DNA of 64,000 bases from Haematococcus lacustris (GCA_030144725.1 JASKMD010000017.1:6071992-6135991); one strand, 5' to 3'; shown: positions 32,863 through 44,565, numbered from the stretch's first letter. A program made the numbers and translations. The notes: generated from the sequence alone by a model not told the origin.

Positions 32863-34700
32863 ATGAAGCTTGCACCACCGAAGCGGCCTCGCTTGCAAAC
32901 TCTCGCTGCTTTCTCTTGTGCAGACGACGAGGAGGAAGCTGATCAGGCCAATCAAAATAGCCAGCACGCTGATCCTGCCCAAATCAGCACACTCAAGGCA
33001 TGGAGCTCAGCTAGCCAGCTGCAGTTATTACTGTCGTGCATGCCAGGTGCTAAGCAAAATTGAGCATGCTGGCGTGACGTATGTAGTGCAGCATGACGAC
33101 GTGTGTGGCCAGCATGCCCAGCCCTAGCGAGCCTGCATGAGTGGCTGCATGCAGGCAGCAGGCTGTGAGGCAGCGGAGGCCAGCCAGTGGGGCAAGGCCC
33201 TGAGCTGCTGGGACCAGGCCCTAGCAGGTGTAGGGCCAAGCAATGCAGTAGCTGCGTCTGAGCTGCACGAGCTACGAGCTCAGGTGGGTTGGTGAACAAG
33301 TACGCCACCATGCTGGCATGCTGCCAGTAAGCCGGTTGGTGGACAAGATGGCTGTGTCTTAGTGTCTGATTTGCATGTCTGGGCATAAAGCTGCATTTGT
33401 CTGCAGGGGCAGCGGCAGCACCAGCGGCAGGAGCAGCAGCAGCAGCAGCAGCGGCAGCAGCAGCAGCAGCAGCAGCAGCAGCGGCAGCAGCAGCAGCAGC
33501 AGCGGCAGCAGCAGCAGCAGCGGCAGCAGCAGCGGCAGCAGCGGCAGCAGCAGCGGCAGCAGCAGCAGCGGCAGCAGCAGCGGCGGCAGCAGCAGCGGCG
33601 GCAGCAGCAGCAGCACAGCGGCGAGCCCCCAGCTGAGACTGTTGATCACATGCACCCAGGATGCCCCATGGGGATGCAGCAACTCCCTCACCAGCTGCCC
33701 CTGCTTGTGACGTTGCCATCTCAACCACTCCATCCCATGCCACCCTCACCTGCACACGATTCCTGCCCCTGCCCCTGCCCCTGCCCCTGCCCCTGCCCCT
33801 GCCCCTGCCCCTGCCCCTGCCCCTGCCCCTGCCCCTGCCCCTGCCCCTGCCCCTGCCCCTGCCCCTGCCCCTGCCCCTGCCCCTGCCCCTGCCCCTGCCC
33901 CTGCCCCTGCCCCTGCCCCTGCCCCTGCCCCTGCCCCTGCCCCTGCCCCTGCCCCTGCCCCTGCCCCTGCCCCTGCCCCTGCCCCTGCCCCTGCCCCTGC
34001 CCCTGCCCCTGCCCCTGCCCCTGCCCCTGCCCCTGCCCCTGCCCCTGCCCCTGCCCCTGCCCCTGCCCCTGCCCCTGCCCCTGCCCCTGCCCCTGCCCCT
34101 GCCCCTGCCCCTGCCCCTGCCCCTGCCCCTGCCCCTGCCCCTGCCCCTGCCCCTGCCCCTGCCCCTGCCCCTGCCCCTGCCCTGCCCTTGCCCCTGCCCC
34201 TGCCCCTGCCCCTGCCCCCGCCCCCGCCCCCGCCCCCGCCCCTGCCCCTGCTCCTGCCCCTGCACATGCCCATGACCTGACGCTGTGATCTGCAGGTATT
34301 GATGGAGCTGGGCCGTGACTACGAAGCCATCACCGCCGCCAGCCGAGCCGTGCAGCTGAGCCCCAGCAGCACAGCTGCCCACCTGACCCTGGCTCGCGCC
34401 CAGCTGAACATGGGGGAGCCATCCCTGTCCCTGTCCAGCTACCAGCGGGTGCTGCAGCTGGCGCCGGGCCACAGGGAAGCCGTGGATGAGTCCTCCAGTG
34501 TGCGCATGCTGGCAGTGCTGCATGGCCGGGGTCAGGGCGGGCACAGGGCAGTGGTGCAGCAGCCGCTGCTGCAGGTCACAGCTAGTGAGGATGTGGAGAG
34601 AGGGGGGAGAAAGGAGGAGGAGGAGGAGGAGGAGGAGGAGAAGAAGGAGGAGGAGAAGGAGGAGGAGCAGACAGGGACTGCACAGAACATGGAGGCCTGA
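32863..34700 (+). CDS. TTC33-like tetratricopeptide repeat protein
   Basis: Three exons: 32863-33046, 33159-33283, 34296-34700 (stop TGA), about 237 residues. Exon 1 encodes MKLAPPKRPRLQTLAAFSCA followed by an acidic stretch. Exon 2 encodes ASQWGKALSCWDQALAG and ASELHELRAQ. Exon 3 encodes VLMELGRDYEAITAASRAVQ then AHLTLARAQLNMGEPSLSLS and RVLQLAPGHREAVDE. These are consecutive TPR helices in the order of TTC33 proteins. The tail is Glu/Lys-rich. The exon 1-2 junction could be shifted by a few bases because several AG acceptors cluster at 33151-33158; the one chosen keeps frame. TPRs mediate protein contacts; the partner is unknown. Confidence 0.75.
33415..34262. repeat. CAG/CGG array plus (CCCTGC)n array in the TTC33-like intron
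   Basis: Bases 33419-33616 are a CAG-dominated trinucleotide array with interspersed CGG. Bases 33764-34190 are about 70 perfect CCCTGC units followed by degenerating CCCTGC/CCCCGC to 34260. Both lie in the intron 33284-34295. The long Ala, Cys-Pro or Arg-Gly frames read from them are repeat artefacts. Confidence 0.93.
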
Positions 34701-36254
34701 GCTTGAGGCAGGGGCAGCTGCAGCAGTCACAGGCTGCAGAGTAGGCAGTGACAGCAGAAGCTTCCTGAGGACGGGGTTATGGAAAGGAGTGGATCATCAT
34801 TATTGTGGTCAATGAGGGTCAATGCTAATGGAATAAGATGCACCCACGCCAACTTCAGGGTCGAGGTCGGGAGGCTAAGCTGCAGAGTGGCTGTGTGGCT
34901 GGAAGAGAGGCATTGCAGCCTTGCTGTGAGGCAGCTGGTCAACAACTAGCCTGGTTGGCAGATGATGCTCATAAGCTGTCAAGTAGCGAATACATGGAGG
35001 TCATCCGCGTTTCCACCAACACCCGTGTGGTGTAGGGTGAGCAAGGCTGTAGGGGTTGCCAGGTCTCTCACATTACTCATTTTAACTGTTCGTTTTAGCA
35101 TGGAGTTATGTGACATTATGGGACGCGTGGGGCATGGAGTTTAAGTGGTGTCAGACCCATGTGAATGTTTATGAGCTATAGGAGCTGGGCTAGGTAGCTG
35201 TGGAAGCATACAAACCTACTCTGTTCTGGAGTAGCAAAAAGGGTTGTAAGGATCAAATTGTTTGACGTAGACTACACAACTCATGCCACCATTAAGGAAA
35301 GAAACAAAAGCAAGGGCTGTAATGTAATTAGGGTACGCCCATAGAATTCTAGGTGGCTCGGAAACCTAGAAATTTTTCCTGAGCCTAGAAACCTAGAAAT
35401 AGAATTCTAGGTTGGCCGGCTGGAAACCTAGAGATTTTTCCTGAGCCTAGAAACCTAGAAATAGAATTCTAGGTTGGCCGGTCGCTCCTTAAATGTAATA
35501 CAAGCTGCGAGCTCAAGATCAAGATGTAACGATGATAGTGAGGGCTGCTGCCAGTGTGCCTAGTTCGACAGGCCACTTCGACAGGCAAAGGCACAAGGCG
35601 GGGACACACAAGGCGGGGGCGGACCCGCACCTGGCGCCGCTTCGTTTCCCATCCGTCCCTCCGAGTTTCCCATCCGTCCCTCCCTGTCGTTGCTTTTCTT
35701 GAGTAGAGCGAGTCATTGCACGCCGCGTAACTCACGTCGCTCACACTCGGCTCGGATTAATACTCTGTTTTTCTCTGTTCTGGAGTAGCAAGAGTTTTTT
35801 GCTGAATTGTTTGACGTAGACTACACAGCCCTCATGAGTCATGCCACTCCAAAGTTAGAGGTCTGCGCGTAACTCACGTCGCTCACAGTCGGCTAGGGAC
35901 ACACACCTTTCCATTTCTTTGACGGGCCATGCTTTTGCTGGGCAGTGCCCTTCCGCTTCATCTTAGCCATCACGCGATGTGAGCTGTCGCATGAATGTCG
36001 CTTTGTTGATCGACTTTGTTTAATGTCACTTTGTTGTCACGAGCTAAGAAAATACAATAGACAGGGTTGTTGCAGCACAACACATGACTCCGATTGAAGC
36101 AGCAGCAGTGGTAGGGCCCAGGTTCTCAACGCAAAATGCACCGCATCTCACAGCCCACTGCAATGCATGATGCCAACCATAGACCAAGTGAGCCACAAGC
36201 CATGGGCCCTTTTATGGTGGTGACCTGACATCCTGTTGTAAGGGGGGTGAAGCG
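34701..36254. other. Gene-poor spacer with short direct repeats
   Basis: No gene recognised. Contents: tandem units around TAGAATTCTAGGT with CCTAGAAATTTTTCCTGAGC (35341-35480); a direct repeat of about 50 bp beginning CTCTGTTCTGGAGTAGCAA at 35220 and 35776; and CGCGTAACTCACGTCGCTCA at 35724 and 35867. A fragment at 35515-35575 resembles, inverted, the dispersed CACACTG repeat. This looks like debris of transposable elements rather than coding sequence. Confidence 0.55.
35907..35970 (-). pseudogene. Possible first exon of a Fanzor-like element
   Basis: Minus strand ATG at 35970 opens a Lys/Arg-rich 21-residue stretch (MAKMKRKGTAQQKHGPSKK), followed by a good donor (AAAG|GTGTGT). The piece at 58318 starts in the same style (MKGKKRKGADEPKQPKPK) and leads into a Fanzor-like exon. 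No downstream exons are found here, so if real this is a solo 5' end. Very short; low confidence. Confidence 0.25.
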
Positions 36255-36298
36255 TACTGGAGCATGCTCAATGCTGTTGTTGCTGGCATTGCCTGCAG

Positions 36299-37144
36299 TG
36301 GTGCCCCCCGTGTGAGTGAGAGTCCTTGGCTGGCCGCCAGGCGCCCAGGCTCATCCATACCCCTGGTAGCAACCCTCGGCCCTGGCTTCCCCTCTTCACG
36401 CCCCCCCTCTCGACCAGGCCGTGCGCTTGTACCCGCCACGCAAGGGGGGAAGCAGGACGGCTTGCGTGGCCGGCTTACGTGCCTGCCGTAAGGGAGGCGT
36501 GGCTGGGTAGGGCGGCGTGGGGCTGAGATGGGGCTGGTGCTCCTTGCCTTGCCTGTGCTGCTGCTGCTGCTGCTGTAGGCAAAGCCATCGCCCCCAAGTT
36601 CGAGGAGCTGAGTCTAGCTCATCCATCAGTGAGTGCAGGCAGGCATGGCAGCGCAATGAAACCCTGAGCCCTGCCAAGTCTGTGCTCACCAGCTGCTGCT
36701 GTGTACACCACCGTCGCTATCCCCACTTCATGGGAAAGGCGGCTGGACCATGCTCGCTCTTTTTGTGACCTCCAGTTCATTCCCATGCTGTACAGCCGCC
36801 TGATGTGCTGCCTGCCTTCATTGCTGGAGCTGTTGTGTTGCTGCCCAAGGTTGAGGTAATAGGAGTGGTGCTGCACATGCTCCACTGTGTGCGCCAGCTG
36901 CGGTTGCTGGTTCAGATCAAGTTCCTCAAGCTGGACATTGACACGCCTGAGTTGAGCGGCATTGTGCAACAGAATGGCATCACTGGAGTGGTCAGTACGC
37001 CTCCACACCACACCTCGTTATGGCATGACACACCACACCCTTCCATACCCCACCCCTTCATGCCCTGGCCCCCCCATAACATCAACTATTGAGCATCATG
37101 GCTGTGCTGCCGACTGATGGTTGCAGCCAACATTCATTTGTCGG
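36299..37144 (+). pseudogene. Thioredoxin gene fragment (internal exons only)
   Basis: Contains four exon-like blocks of the intact thioredoxin gene at 39968-41778: 36299-36311 (WCPPC micro-exon), 36579-36628 (CKAIAPKFEELSLAHPS), 36916-36990 (IKFLKLDIDTPELSGIVQQN) and 37127-37144 (PTFICR). The two N-terminal exons are missing because the duplication breaks at about 36255. The true C-terminal exon is replaced by unrelated sequence after CCAACATTCATTTG. Splice signals are retained, but without a start exon it should not make thioredoxin. Confidence 0.75.
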
Positions 37145-37631
37145 GTATGTTCACCCACTCCTGGCCTGGCTTGCCCGGCTTTGGCATGGTTCCTTTACAT
37201 CTGCACAGCTCAGGAATGGCGAATGTTTAGGCTGACACGTCCCGGTCAGCAGGCGTGTGGCGGGGGAGGCAGAGCCAGGTCATGAATCAGGCCATGCGGA
37301 TTATGTCAATTATGTCGAAGTCGGGTTCCTCCGAGACTGCTCACCCACACCCACACCGGTTCATGACTTCTTCCTCGCCAATGAACAATAGCAACGCGAA
37401 GCAGCTACACATGCAAAGGATTTCCGTGTTTGTTACACACATGTCCACACATGACCATAAAAACAAATGTGTAACACTTCAATGCGTCAGTCCCCACACT
37501 TTACGTCACACGTACGCAATTCTTGCCACTACAAGCCTACACGGCCTAGCGTAGCTCGGGACACAGCTGCTATCTCTGCTGCTGAACGGAACACGTCTGC
37601 TATCCTTCCAAACCCCAACAAGCCAGTCGCG

Positions 37632-39523
37632 ATGTCCAACAAGCCAGTGACTGCTGCCATCGGCGATAAGAAGCTAGAGATCCCTGGGGACCAGCCCGCG
37701 TCCGCCAAGGCAGCTGCCCCGCTGGCTGCGCTCAGTAGCGAGATCGACCCGTGGCCACATTACACCATGTCAGCTGCAAGTGAGAACGCGTGCATGACTC
37801 GCTTACTGAGGGTGATGAGGGTGTAGAGCAGGGCTGCGCAGGGTGCGGTCCATCCTGGCTCGCGTCAGCAGGGTGTGCCCCAAGCAACTCCGTCACCTGA
37901 TGCGTGCGTCACCTCGGCGCGTTCGCAGGTGCCGGCGGGGCATGGTGGGCTTACTCCCGCATGAACAACCCCCGCGCCGCAGCCATTGCCGGAGGGTTTT
38001 CCGTTCTGTACCTGTTTGCGGGGTGGGTCCCGCCCGGCTTGAGGTTGTGCCACGTCGCAACTGTCTTGACCCGCCACCATGAACCCTCCACCCCTTGTTG
38101 AGGCAGTCACTCTCCCACCCCTGCCAGCTGTATGTTGTTGTGGGTGCACATGTCTGGCTCAGCACACATAATACGAAGTATGCCAGGTTGTCAAAGTGTG
38201 AGATGGGTGTGCCTACTGTGCATACAGGCGACTACTGGTCCAGGGGAACGATCGCCTAGGCTATGACTTGGTGAGCCAGCCGGTGTGATGAGGCACATGC
38301 TGCCAAACCTGCCTTTGCCTCTGTCAAGCAGAGTGGCTCTCAAGTACCATTAAACGCAATCATACAGTCATACTGTCCACATGTTACCGCCGTGTATCAT
38401 GGTCACGAATGTGGTGTACCTGTTACACCTGGCATGCATCTTATGCATGCTCGAAATTCCCATTAGCAGCACCCATGCCTTGTGGCTCTGCCCTTGTGTG
38501 TGCCCTACTAGTCTCACTGCGTTTGAATAGGGCATGTGAGGACACCATGCGGAGGTGAGGAGGTTCGGGTGGCGCTGGTGTGCAGGGCACCGTGACCTCC
38601 CTGGCCTTGCTGGCATCCGCTGGACCGGCAGCCTGGACCACCGGCGAGGCGTACGTGACCACCATGGCCACCATGGGAGGTGAGGGCCTGGGGCAGGGGC
38701 CCATGTCATGCTGCCGGTGTGGGGGCCACCGGGTACTGAGCCACTGCTCCCATCATCACCAAGACCATCAGTGCATGACAGTGAAGAACCACTTGCTGGT
38801 GGGAGGTACCAGGGATTGAGGGGATCTGGCATTGGGATTCAGTGATGTAAAAGGGTTCCGTTGCTGTTAGATTGTTTATGTGTGTTGTGCACACAAGCTA
38901 CTTGAGAAATACCTAGTCACAAAGTTGCATGGGCGTTGAAGCCATGATGGCCTCAATGGTCCATCCTGTCCTCAGTGGGCGCAGCCCTGCTGTGGCAGCA
39001 GCAGAGCACTCGTGCCTGCTGTCTTCACACAAAGCACAGCCTGTGATCTGGCTGCCCACCTCGTCCGCCTTTGCTTCCCTGTTTGTGGGCTCCCCTTTCT
39101 CTGCTTTGCCTCCATTCTAGGAGTGTGACTTGTATCCAGCCAACCCCTTCCTCCACAATGTTGCTACTTCTGATAGCCTAGGCCCTAGGCCCTGAGCATG
39201 TCTTTGGGGCGTGAGGCGTGGAGGTGCATGTACAAGCATGATGTGGGTGTGCAGCGTCTGAGCCATCTGGTGTCACCAATATATGACATGGTTGGTGATG
39301 GTGTGCATGTTGGCATCACCAGCGGCATATCTTGCACTCAGCCCTGTCAGGGCTATGCGCAGTACACGCATGCACACGCATGTAGACCTGATGGCAACCC
39401 TCACTGTGCATGTGTATGGATGTACATCGCGCCGCAGGCGTGTCGAGCATCGCAAACTTTGTTAAGTCGTACCAACAGCGCACTGGCAAGCCCATGGAGT
39501 CCGAGGTCAAGAACAGGCACTAG
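37632..39523 (+). CDS. TMEM14-like small membrane protein, copy 1
   Basis: Five exons: 37632-37779, 37929-38022, 38228-38270, 38586-38679, 39438-39523 (stop TAG), 154 residues, phase kept. After a polar N-terminus (MSNKPVTAAIGDKKLEIPGD) come hydrophobic segments SAGGAWWAYSRMNNPRAAAI, AGGFSVLYLFAGRLLVQGND, GTVTSLALLASAGPAAW and TTGEAYVTTMATMGGVSSIA, then a charged tail (RTGKPMESEVKNRH). Gly-rich helices with the SxxAGxxxxxxxxxG...R..T pattern and small size suit TMEM14 proteins (mitochondrial or plastid inner-membrane family, linked to haem or lipid transport in some members). Family assignment is by pattern only. The frame is open upstream of the ATG, so a longer N-terminus is possible. Confidence 0.65.
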
Positions 39524-39967
39524 GCGCTTGCTCTGCACCAATGCACCAGAACTGGCTGGAACACTTTACGGTGATTGACACAAGCTTCATTGCATTATCA
39601 GCCAGGTTGTCTGCACCGATAGCTCGACAGTGACCACCGAGAAGCCTGTTGACATGAGTATGTACATTAGTTTGACCCAGTTGCCATGGCATGCTCCATG
39701 TAAATGAACCACTGCATGTGACCCCACGTCCAAACATGAGCTTTACTGCTCGAGTTTTACTGCAACAACATGCGCTGGCATATGCCCACAACAAACGGAA
39801 GCTTGAGCTCGAGCTCTGCTGGTCCGACCATCCTCAAGCGGCCGACTATCCCTTTGCACCCTCCTTGTGTGTCGGCCATCCCCAATTCAGCGGTTTCCCT
39901 CCAGCGGGCTCCAATTCAGCGGTAACACAGCGCATTGTCAGCATGCTATACCCCCGTCCACAATGCA

Positions 39968-41778
39968 TCACGATGCCCCATGCTGACCAGTGTACTTCGT
40001 CACCAAAGATTTGAGCAGTTGCAGGTTAGCACCATTCACACGCTCCACCTCCTTGCCTTGCTCCAGGAAGATGAATGTTGGCTGTAATCAGCAGTCGGCA
40101 GCACAGCCATGATGCTCAAGTACATGATGTTATGGGGGGCCCAGGGCATGAAGGGGTGGGGTATGGAAGGGTGTGGTGTGTCATGCCATAACGAGGTGTG
40201 GTGTGGAGGCGTACTGACCACTCCAGTGATGCCATTCTGTTGCACAATGCCGCTCAACTCAGGCGTGTCAATGTCCAGCTTGAGGAACTTGATCTGAACC
40301 AGCAACCGCAGCTGGCGCACACAGTGGAGCATGTGCAGCACCACTCCTGTTACCTTAACCTTGGGCAGCAACACAACAGCTCCAGCAATGAAGGCAGGCA
40401 GCACATCAGGCGGCTGTACAGCATGGGAATGAACTGGAGGTCACAAAAAGAGCGAGCATGGTCCAGCCGCCTTTCCCATGAAGTGGGGATAGCGACGGTG
40501 GTGTACACAGCAGCAGCTGGTGAGCACAGACTTGGCAGGGCTCAGGGTTTCATTGCGCTGCCATGCCTGCCTGCACTCACTGATGGATGAGCTAGACTCA
40601 GCTCCTCGAACTTGGGGGCGATGGCTTTGCCTACAGCAGCAGCAGCAGCAGCACAGGCAAGGCAAGGAGCACCAGCCCCATCTCAGCCCCACGCCGCCCT
40701 ACCCAGCCACGCCTCCCTTACGGCAGGCACGTAAGCCGGCCACGCAAGCCGTCCTGCTTCCCCCCTTGCGTGGCGGGTACAAGCGCACGGCCTGGTCGAG
40801 AGGGGGGGCGTGAAGAGGGGAAGCCAGGGCCGAGGGTTGCTACCAGGGGTATGGATGAGCCTGGGCGCCTGGCGGCCAGCCAAGGACTCTCACTCACACG
40901 GGGGGCACCACTGCAGGCAATGCCAGCATCAACAGCATTGAGCATGCTTCAGTACTGCTTCATCCATGCACCATGTCCATGTGCATTGGGTATACTCCAC
41001 ACAGCTCCTTAACCAGAGTTTGAGTAGTCCTGCTAGTGGTCCCTAGTAGTTCCTAGTGGTCCGGCTCAAATGGAGGCAATAGTGTGGGACAAGGGGGCTG
41101 CTTCATCCTCCTGCAAAAACTGTAAAACTGGTGCTGTCCTTGTCCCTCTCGCTTTGAATCCGCTCCACTCCGACACTGGCTCAAAGCCCATCACCCCTGC
41201 AGCTTACATAGGGCCTGCAGCCACACTATTGCGGCAACTGACAACTGTGGCAGTGCACAGCGGGCTGGCCATGCATCATGCTGAGGCTATACCTGAGGAC
41301 AGCTGGGCTGCAGACATGCAGCTGAGGTTCCAGGGGCCGCAGTGCTAGAGGGTGAAGAGGGCATCAGTGGAGGTGGCATTGCACACCAGTGATTGGAGCG
41401 CACCTTGGCTGTGAAGTCCAGGATAGCGACACTGCTGTTGGGTCCTGCAGCCAGGGCAACCTCATGCCAAACACTGGTTGCTATGCTGGCAGCTCTGCCT
41501 TGTCATGTTCATGACATGGCCCCAGAGGGAGAGGGCGGCCATGTAGCTTATTGGCGGCAAACATGACGGGTGTAAGGCGGCATTATCATTACATGGCTTC
41601 TGCCGATCTAAGGTCTGGTTTGACTGCAGCTCTTCTGCCTGTGTAAGACAGTCACAGAGAACGTGGCAGCGACACCTGTCGCGCTGAGGAGCTCTTGATA
41701 CTGCTGGTCGGTCTTCACATCAATTACACCGCCCACTGGCTTTTGACTGCTGTCTCCAGCATCTGCCGCAGTACACAT
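39968..41778 (-). CDS. Thioredoxin with WCPPC active site (intact copy)
   Basis: Six exons in phase: 41778-41676, 41480-41404, 40910-40898, 40630-40581, 40293-40219, 40081-39968 (stop TGA), 143 residues. The protein reads VIDVKTDQQYQELLSAT, SSVAILDFTAK, WCPPC, KAIAPKFEELSLAHPS, IKFLKLDIDTPELSGIVQQN, GITGV and PTFIFLEQGKEVERVNGANL. That is the complete thioredoxin fold with the buried Asp-region strand, the CxxC motif and cis-Pro (GVPTF). The CxxC is CPPC rather than the usual CGPC. A 13-nt micro-exon carries the first active-site Cys, and the second Cys codon is split by the intron. The intron 41403-40911 holds a dispersed repeat shared with 57.8 kb. No obvious transit peptide, so cytosolic or nuclear is likely. 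Confidence 0.85.
40975..41110. repeat. Dispersed repeat copy 1 (GGCTCAAATGGAGGC family)
   Basis: Shares CTCCACACAG, GTTTGAGT, GCTAGTGG and CCGGCTCAAATGGAGGC followed by GGGACAAGGGGGCTGC with 47504-47639 (segmental copy) and, more divergently, with 57825-57985 next to a Fanzor-like element. It lies inside a thioredoxin intron. It may be a terminus of a transposable element family. Confidence 0.7.
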
Positions 41779-41929
41779 TGTGTACAATGCATGCAGGCAC
41801 TTGCCAGGGTCATGGACATTGCGGCTGGCTTGCTGCTACTCACCGACCGCTAGCCCGCGCACGCCTAGTGTGCGCAACACGCCCAGCGCGGGCGACAGTC
41901 CACCGAGTGCAAGTGGAAGGACCCGTTGC

Positions 41930-42090
41930 ATTACGGCTCACTGTCTGTAGCCTTTACAATGATGCGTGCGCAGCCTGTGTTCGATTACAACTCTTGCTTG
42001 ATTTTGGTGTAGCATGAGGTTCAGGAGTTGCATTTTGGTGTAGCATGAGGGTTGTGGGGATCAAAACTTGTTCTTGTAGGGTCCTGAAGG
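41930..42090. repeat. Dispersed AGCCTTTACAA repeat copies
   Basis: Carries GTAGCCTTTACAATGATGCG, GCAGCCTGTGTTCGATTACA, ATTTTGGTGTAGCATGAGG and CAAAACTTGTTCTTG in the same order as 32700-32810, just upstream of the TTC33-like gene. Here it sits between the thioredoxin start (41778) and the membrane-gene stop (42322). The segmental copy is at 48470-48620; a partial inverted copy is at 50755-50805. Confidence 0.7.
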
Positions 42091-42321
42091 GTTCAGGAGT
42101 TGCATTACGGCTAGGCCGACAAATAGTAAGTCGCCCTGCGAGATATCGTGAACACGGGTTACACTAGTCATGTTCGGCATAAGAACCACTGCTGTCTTAT
42201 GCCTGGTCTCCCACCCAATACAAGGCTGTTACAACTTTACATGCTACACTAGGGCAACAGTTACAGGCGGAAAACCACAGCAGCAACAGCATGCTCAGCC
42301 AACAAGCTGTCCCCCTGCAAG

Positions 42322-43965
42322 TTACAAAGGGTCTGCAGCTACATCAATGACATCACCGTCCACAATGCTGCTGCCTTGCTGGTGTGTCTTCCTCACTGAC
42401 TGACCCAGCTGGGCCCCAGCCCCACCACTCGCCGCTTGCTTCATAGCTGCCCGCTCCACCTGCAGATTCTGTCCCTGCTGCCATCTGCTGCCATCAAAGG
42501 CCGCATGCGGCCCTGCAGCCCATGCCTGAGGCAGCTGTCCAACACCTGACATCGACACACCCTGCTGCACTGCAATCGGACCTGCATATGCGCCTTGTGT
42601 AGGGTGAGGACCCCTGCGTGCACTGCCACCAGTCACTGGGGTTGGCCACCCTGCAGCAGAGCTGTGTGCCCCCTGCTGACCTGGCAGTGGCATCGATTCC
42701 CCCTGCAGTGGCAGTGGTTGAGAGGACAGATGCTGCCGTGGAAGCACATGCTGCTGCTGCTGAGCTTGTGTGGGATGTGGGCGTGGCATGCGTGGTTTGC
42801 TGGGCATTTGCTGTGTTGACCAGAATGGTCTAGGCGGCGTCCTGCTTCCACTGCTGCCATGGCTAGGAGAGGGCGGGGCGGCGGTTGGGCTCGCAGTTAC
42901 TGCCCCTGGCCTCACAGCCACCACATCATCCCAAGGTTGCTGCCCGGTGGAGCCACCCCAGGTCTCCGGCCGCAGCCAGGGCCACTGGCCAGCCCCAAGC
43001 CAGTCAGCTGGCTGTGGCTGCTCTGGGGCTTGACCTGTGTGGCTGCTGGGGGATTGGGGGGGTGCAGCTGTGGCATGCTGACTGGGGGGGCTCTGGTGTG
43101 GGGCTTGGACGGGGCGCTGCCTGCTGCCAGGAGTGTAGGATTCGCCATGCGGGGTGTTTGACTGATGGGAATGGTTGGGGCTTGGGGCTTGGGAGAATGA
43201 GGACGGATCTGAGCGCCCATGTTGATGTGCACTTGGGTCAGGTAGCCGCAACCCCAGCACCTCCGAGGCAGTGTACACGGCCAGCACCAACCCTCCCAAG
43301 CCCAGCACCAACTGCACGACAGGTGGAGCAGCACAGCACTGGCCAGCCAGGTGGTGGCGTGGCAGGACTTCAGGCAACCAAGCATTGGCGAACATGGGTG
43401 ATCATGGGTGAACGTACTACATGCTGCCATGTGGTGAGAGATGTAAGCAGGAGAGGAGCGGGTGACCCACTTACAGAGAGTGCGCTCTTCAGCAAGGCCA
43501 AAGCCACCAATGCTAGGGCACCACGTACACTGTTCTGCACTGCCTGTCTGGACCGTGCCGCAGATACTAAGGGGCTGGCTAGGACTGCATCGGCAACTGC
43601 CAGAACCAGGCTGTTCACTGCCTGGGAACCCCAGAGCCAGCAATGCTGTATCCAGCGCACAACAAGGCTGTTGGGACCCTATACGGCAGCAACATGCACA
43701 TAGAGATCACCTCAGCTTCCAAGCTGTTGCACAGGGATTCGAGGATGATCAACACGTCCGATCTTGCCTGTGGAGAGGGAAATTCGTCCAGGCCTGTTGC
43801 ATCCCTGAATGCGGAGGAAGCTTGAGGAGCAAGCTGCCTAGATCTTGACTGATGCCTTGACAGTAGGGACCTCGGGCGACAGGCGACGGGTTTGCTGAAC
43901 CGCGGTGGATAACACCCGAACTCTTGCCCCCCAAGGTGCAGCTGACCTGCTCGCGATGAAAGCAT
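42322..43965 (-). CDS. Plastid-type membrane protein of unknown function, copy 1
   Basis: Three exons: 43965-43711, 43645-43475, 43338-42322, 480 residues. The N-terminus is Arg/Ser-rich and acid-poor (MLSSRAGQLHLGGQEFG...; SRQLAPQASSAFRDA), consistent with a plastid transit peptide. Hydrophobic stretches follow: SQAVNSLVLAVADAVLASPL, GALALVALALLKSALS and VVQLVLGLGGLVLAVYTASE. Then comes a long Pro/Gln/Ser-rich region ending SSIVDGDVIDVAADPL. I do not recognise the family. Intron 2 is supported by comparison with copy 2: a 10-bp length difference falls inside it, while differences in the long exon are multiples of three. Confidence 0.65.
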
Positions 43966-43991
43966 TAAGTAAGGTGGGTGCGCGGGAAACT

Positions 43992-44265
43992 CCCGTCCGT
44001 CCCCACCGTCCTACCGGCGCTTCCACTATCTCTGTGCACGCTCACAAGCTCTCGGACCGCCAGTTATCTACAGTCAGTGAGGCGTTGCGGGACATGCAGT
44101 CATCGCAGGGGCCATTCGTCTGGCCTGAGATGCTCCACACCAACAAGCTGCACCACGATTGCGGGCACCGCCCCTTGAGGAGGCGCATCTCCTCCTACAG
44201 CGGCAGCTACGTGGGCTGTATCCCTCTGGCGGTCGGGTCGGCCACGGGCACGTGCGTGTGAAAGA
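43992..44265 (+). other. Unrecognised ORF segment between duplication units
   Basis: Unique sequence between units B and C. The plus frame is open through SVHAHKLSDRQLSTVSEALR, DMQSSQGPFVWPEMLHTNKL and ISSYSGSYVGCIPLAVGSAT to a stop at 44259-44261; upstream the frame runs into the antisense of the membrane gene. Composition looks protein-like rather than repetitive, so it may be a captured gene fragment. No family recognised. Confidence 0.25.
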
Positions 44266-44565
44266 GATTATTTTCAAACTGCTCCTTTTGCTCGGCCTGT
44301 TTGCTCGGGCCGAGCAGAAGGACCACTTTGCCAATTTACTCTCGCGACCTCGAATGGACCCGTAACTTCATTTGATTAATACATCATTACCGCATGGCCA
44401 TGCAACAGCAGGGTCACATGCACAGCGTTTCATTTACATGATGGCGCATGCCATGGCAACTGGGTCAATCTTGTGTACATACTCATGTCAACAGGCTTTT
44501 CTGTGGTCACTGTCGAGCTATCGGTGCAGACAACCTAGCTGATGGTGCAATGAAGCTCATAAGCT

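Larger units (their letters stand above)
36255..39725 (+). repeat. Segmental duplication unit A (inverted copy)
   Basis: Bases 36255-37183 and 37590-39725 are inverted copies of about 46560-47480 and 44420-46540. The first part is also inverted relative to 40095-40965. Unit A holds internal thioredoxin exons and a complete TMEM14-like gene. About 400 bp (37184-37590) is present here but absent from the 46.5-kb copy. Confidence 0.9.
40095..43991 (-). repeat. Segmental duplication unit B
   Basis: Bases about 40095-43991 repeat directly at about 46620-50502, offset 6,511-6,532 bp, with only scattered substitutions and small indels over 3.9 kb. The unit carries thioredoxin exons 1-5 and a whole membrane-protein gene. 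Its right ends are both at GCGCGGGAAACT, after which the copies diverge abruptly (43992, 50503). Confidence 0.92.

Noticed and set aside
35907..35970. Independent small Lys-rich peptide gene
   Set aside because: More likely the first exon of a broken transposable element. No stop-to-stop gene structure or conserved context supports a stand-alone peptide.
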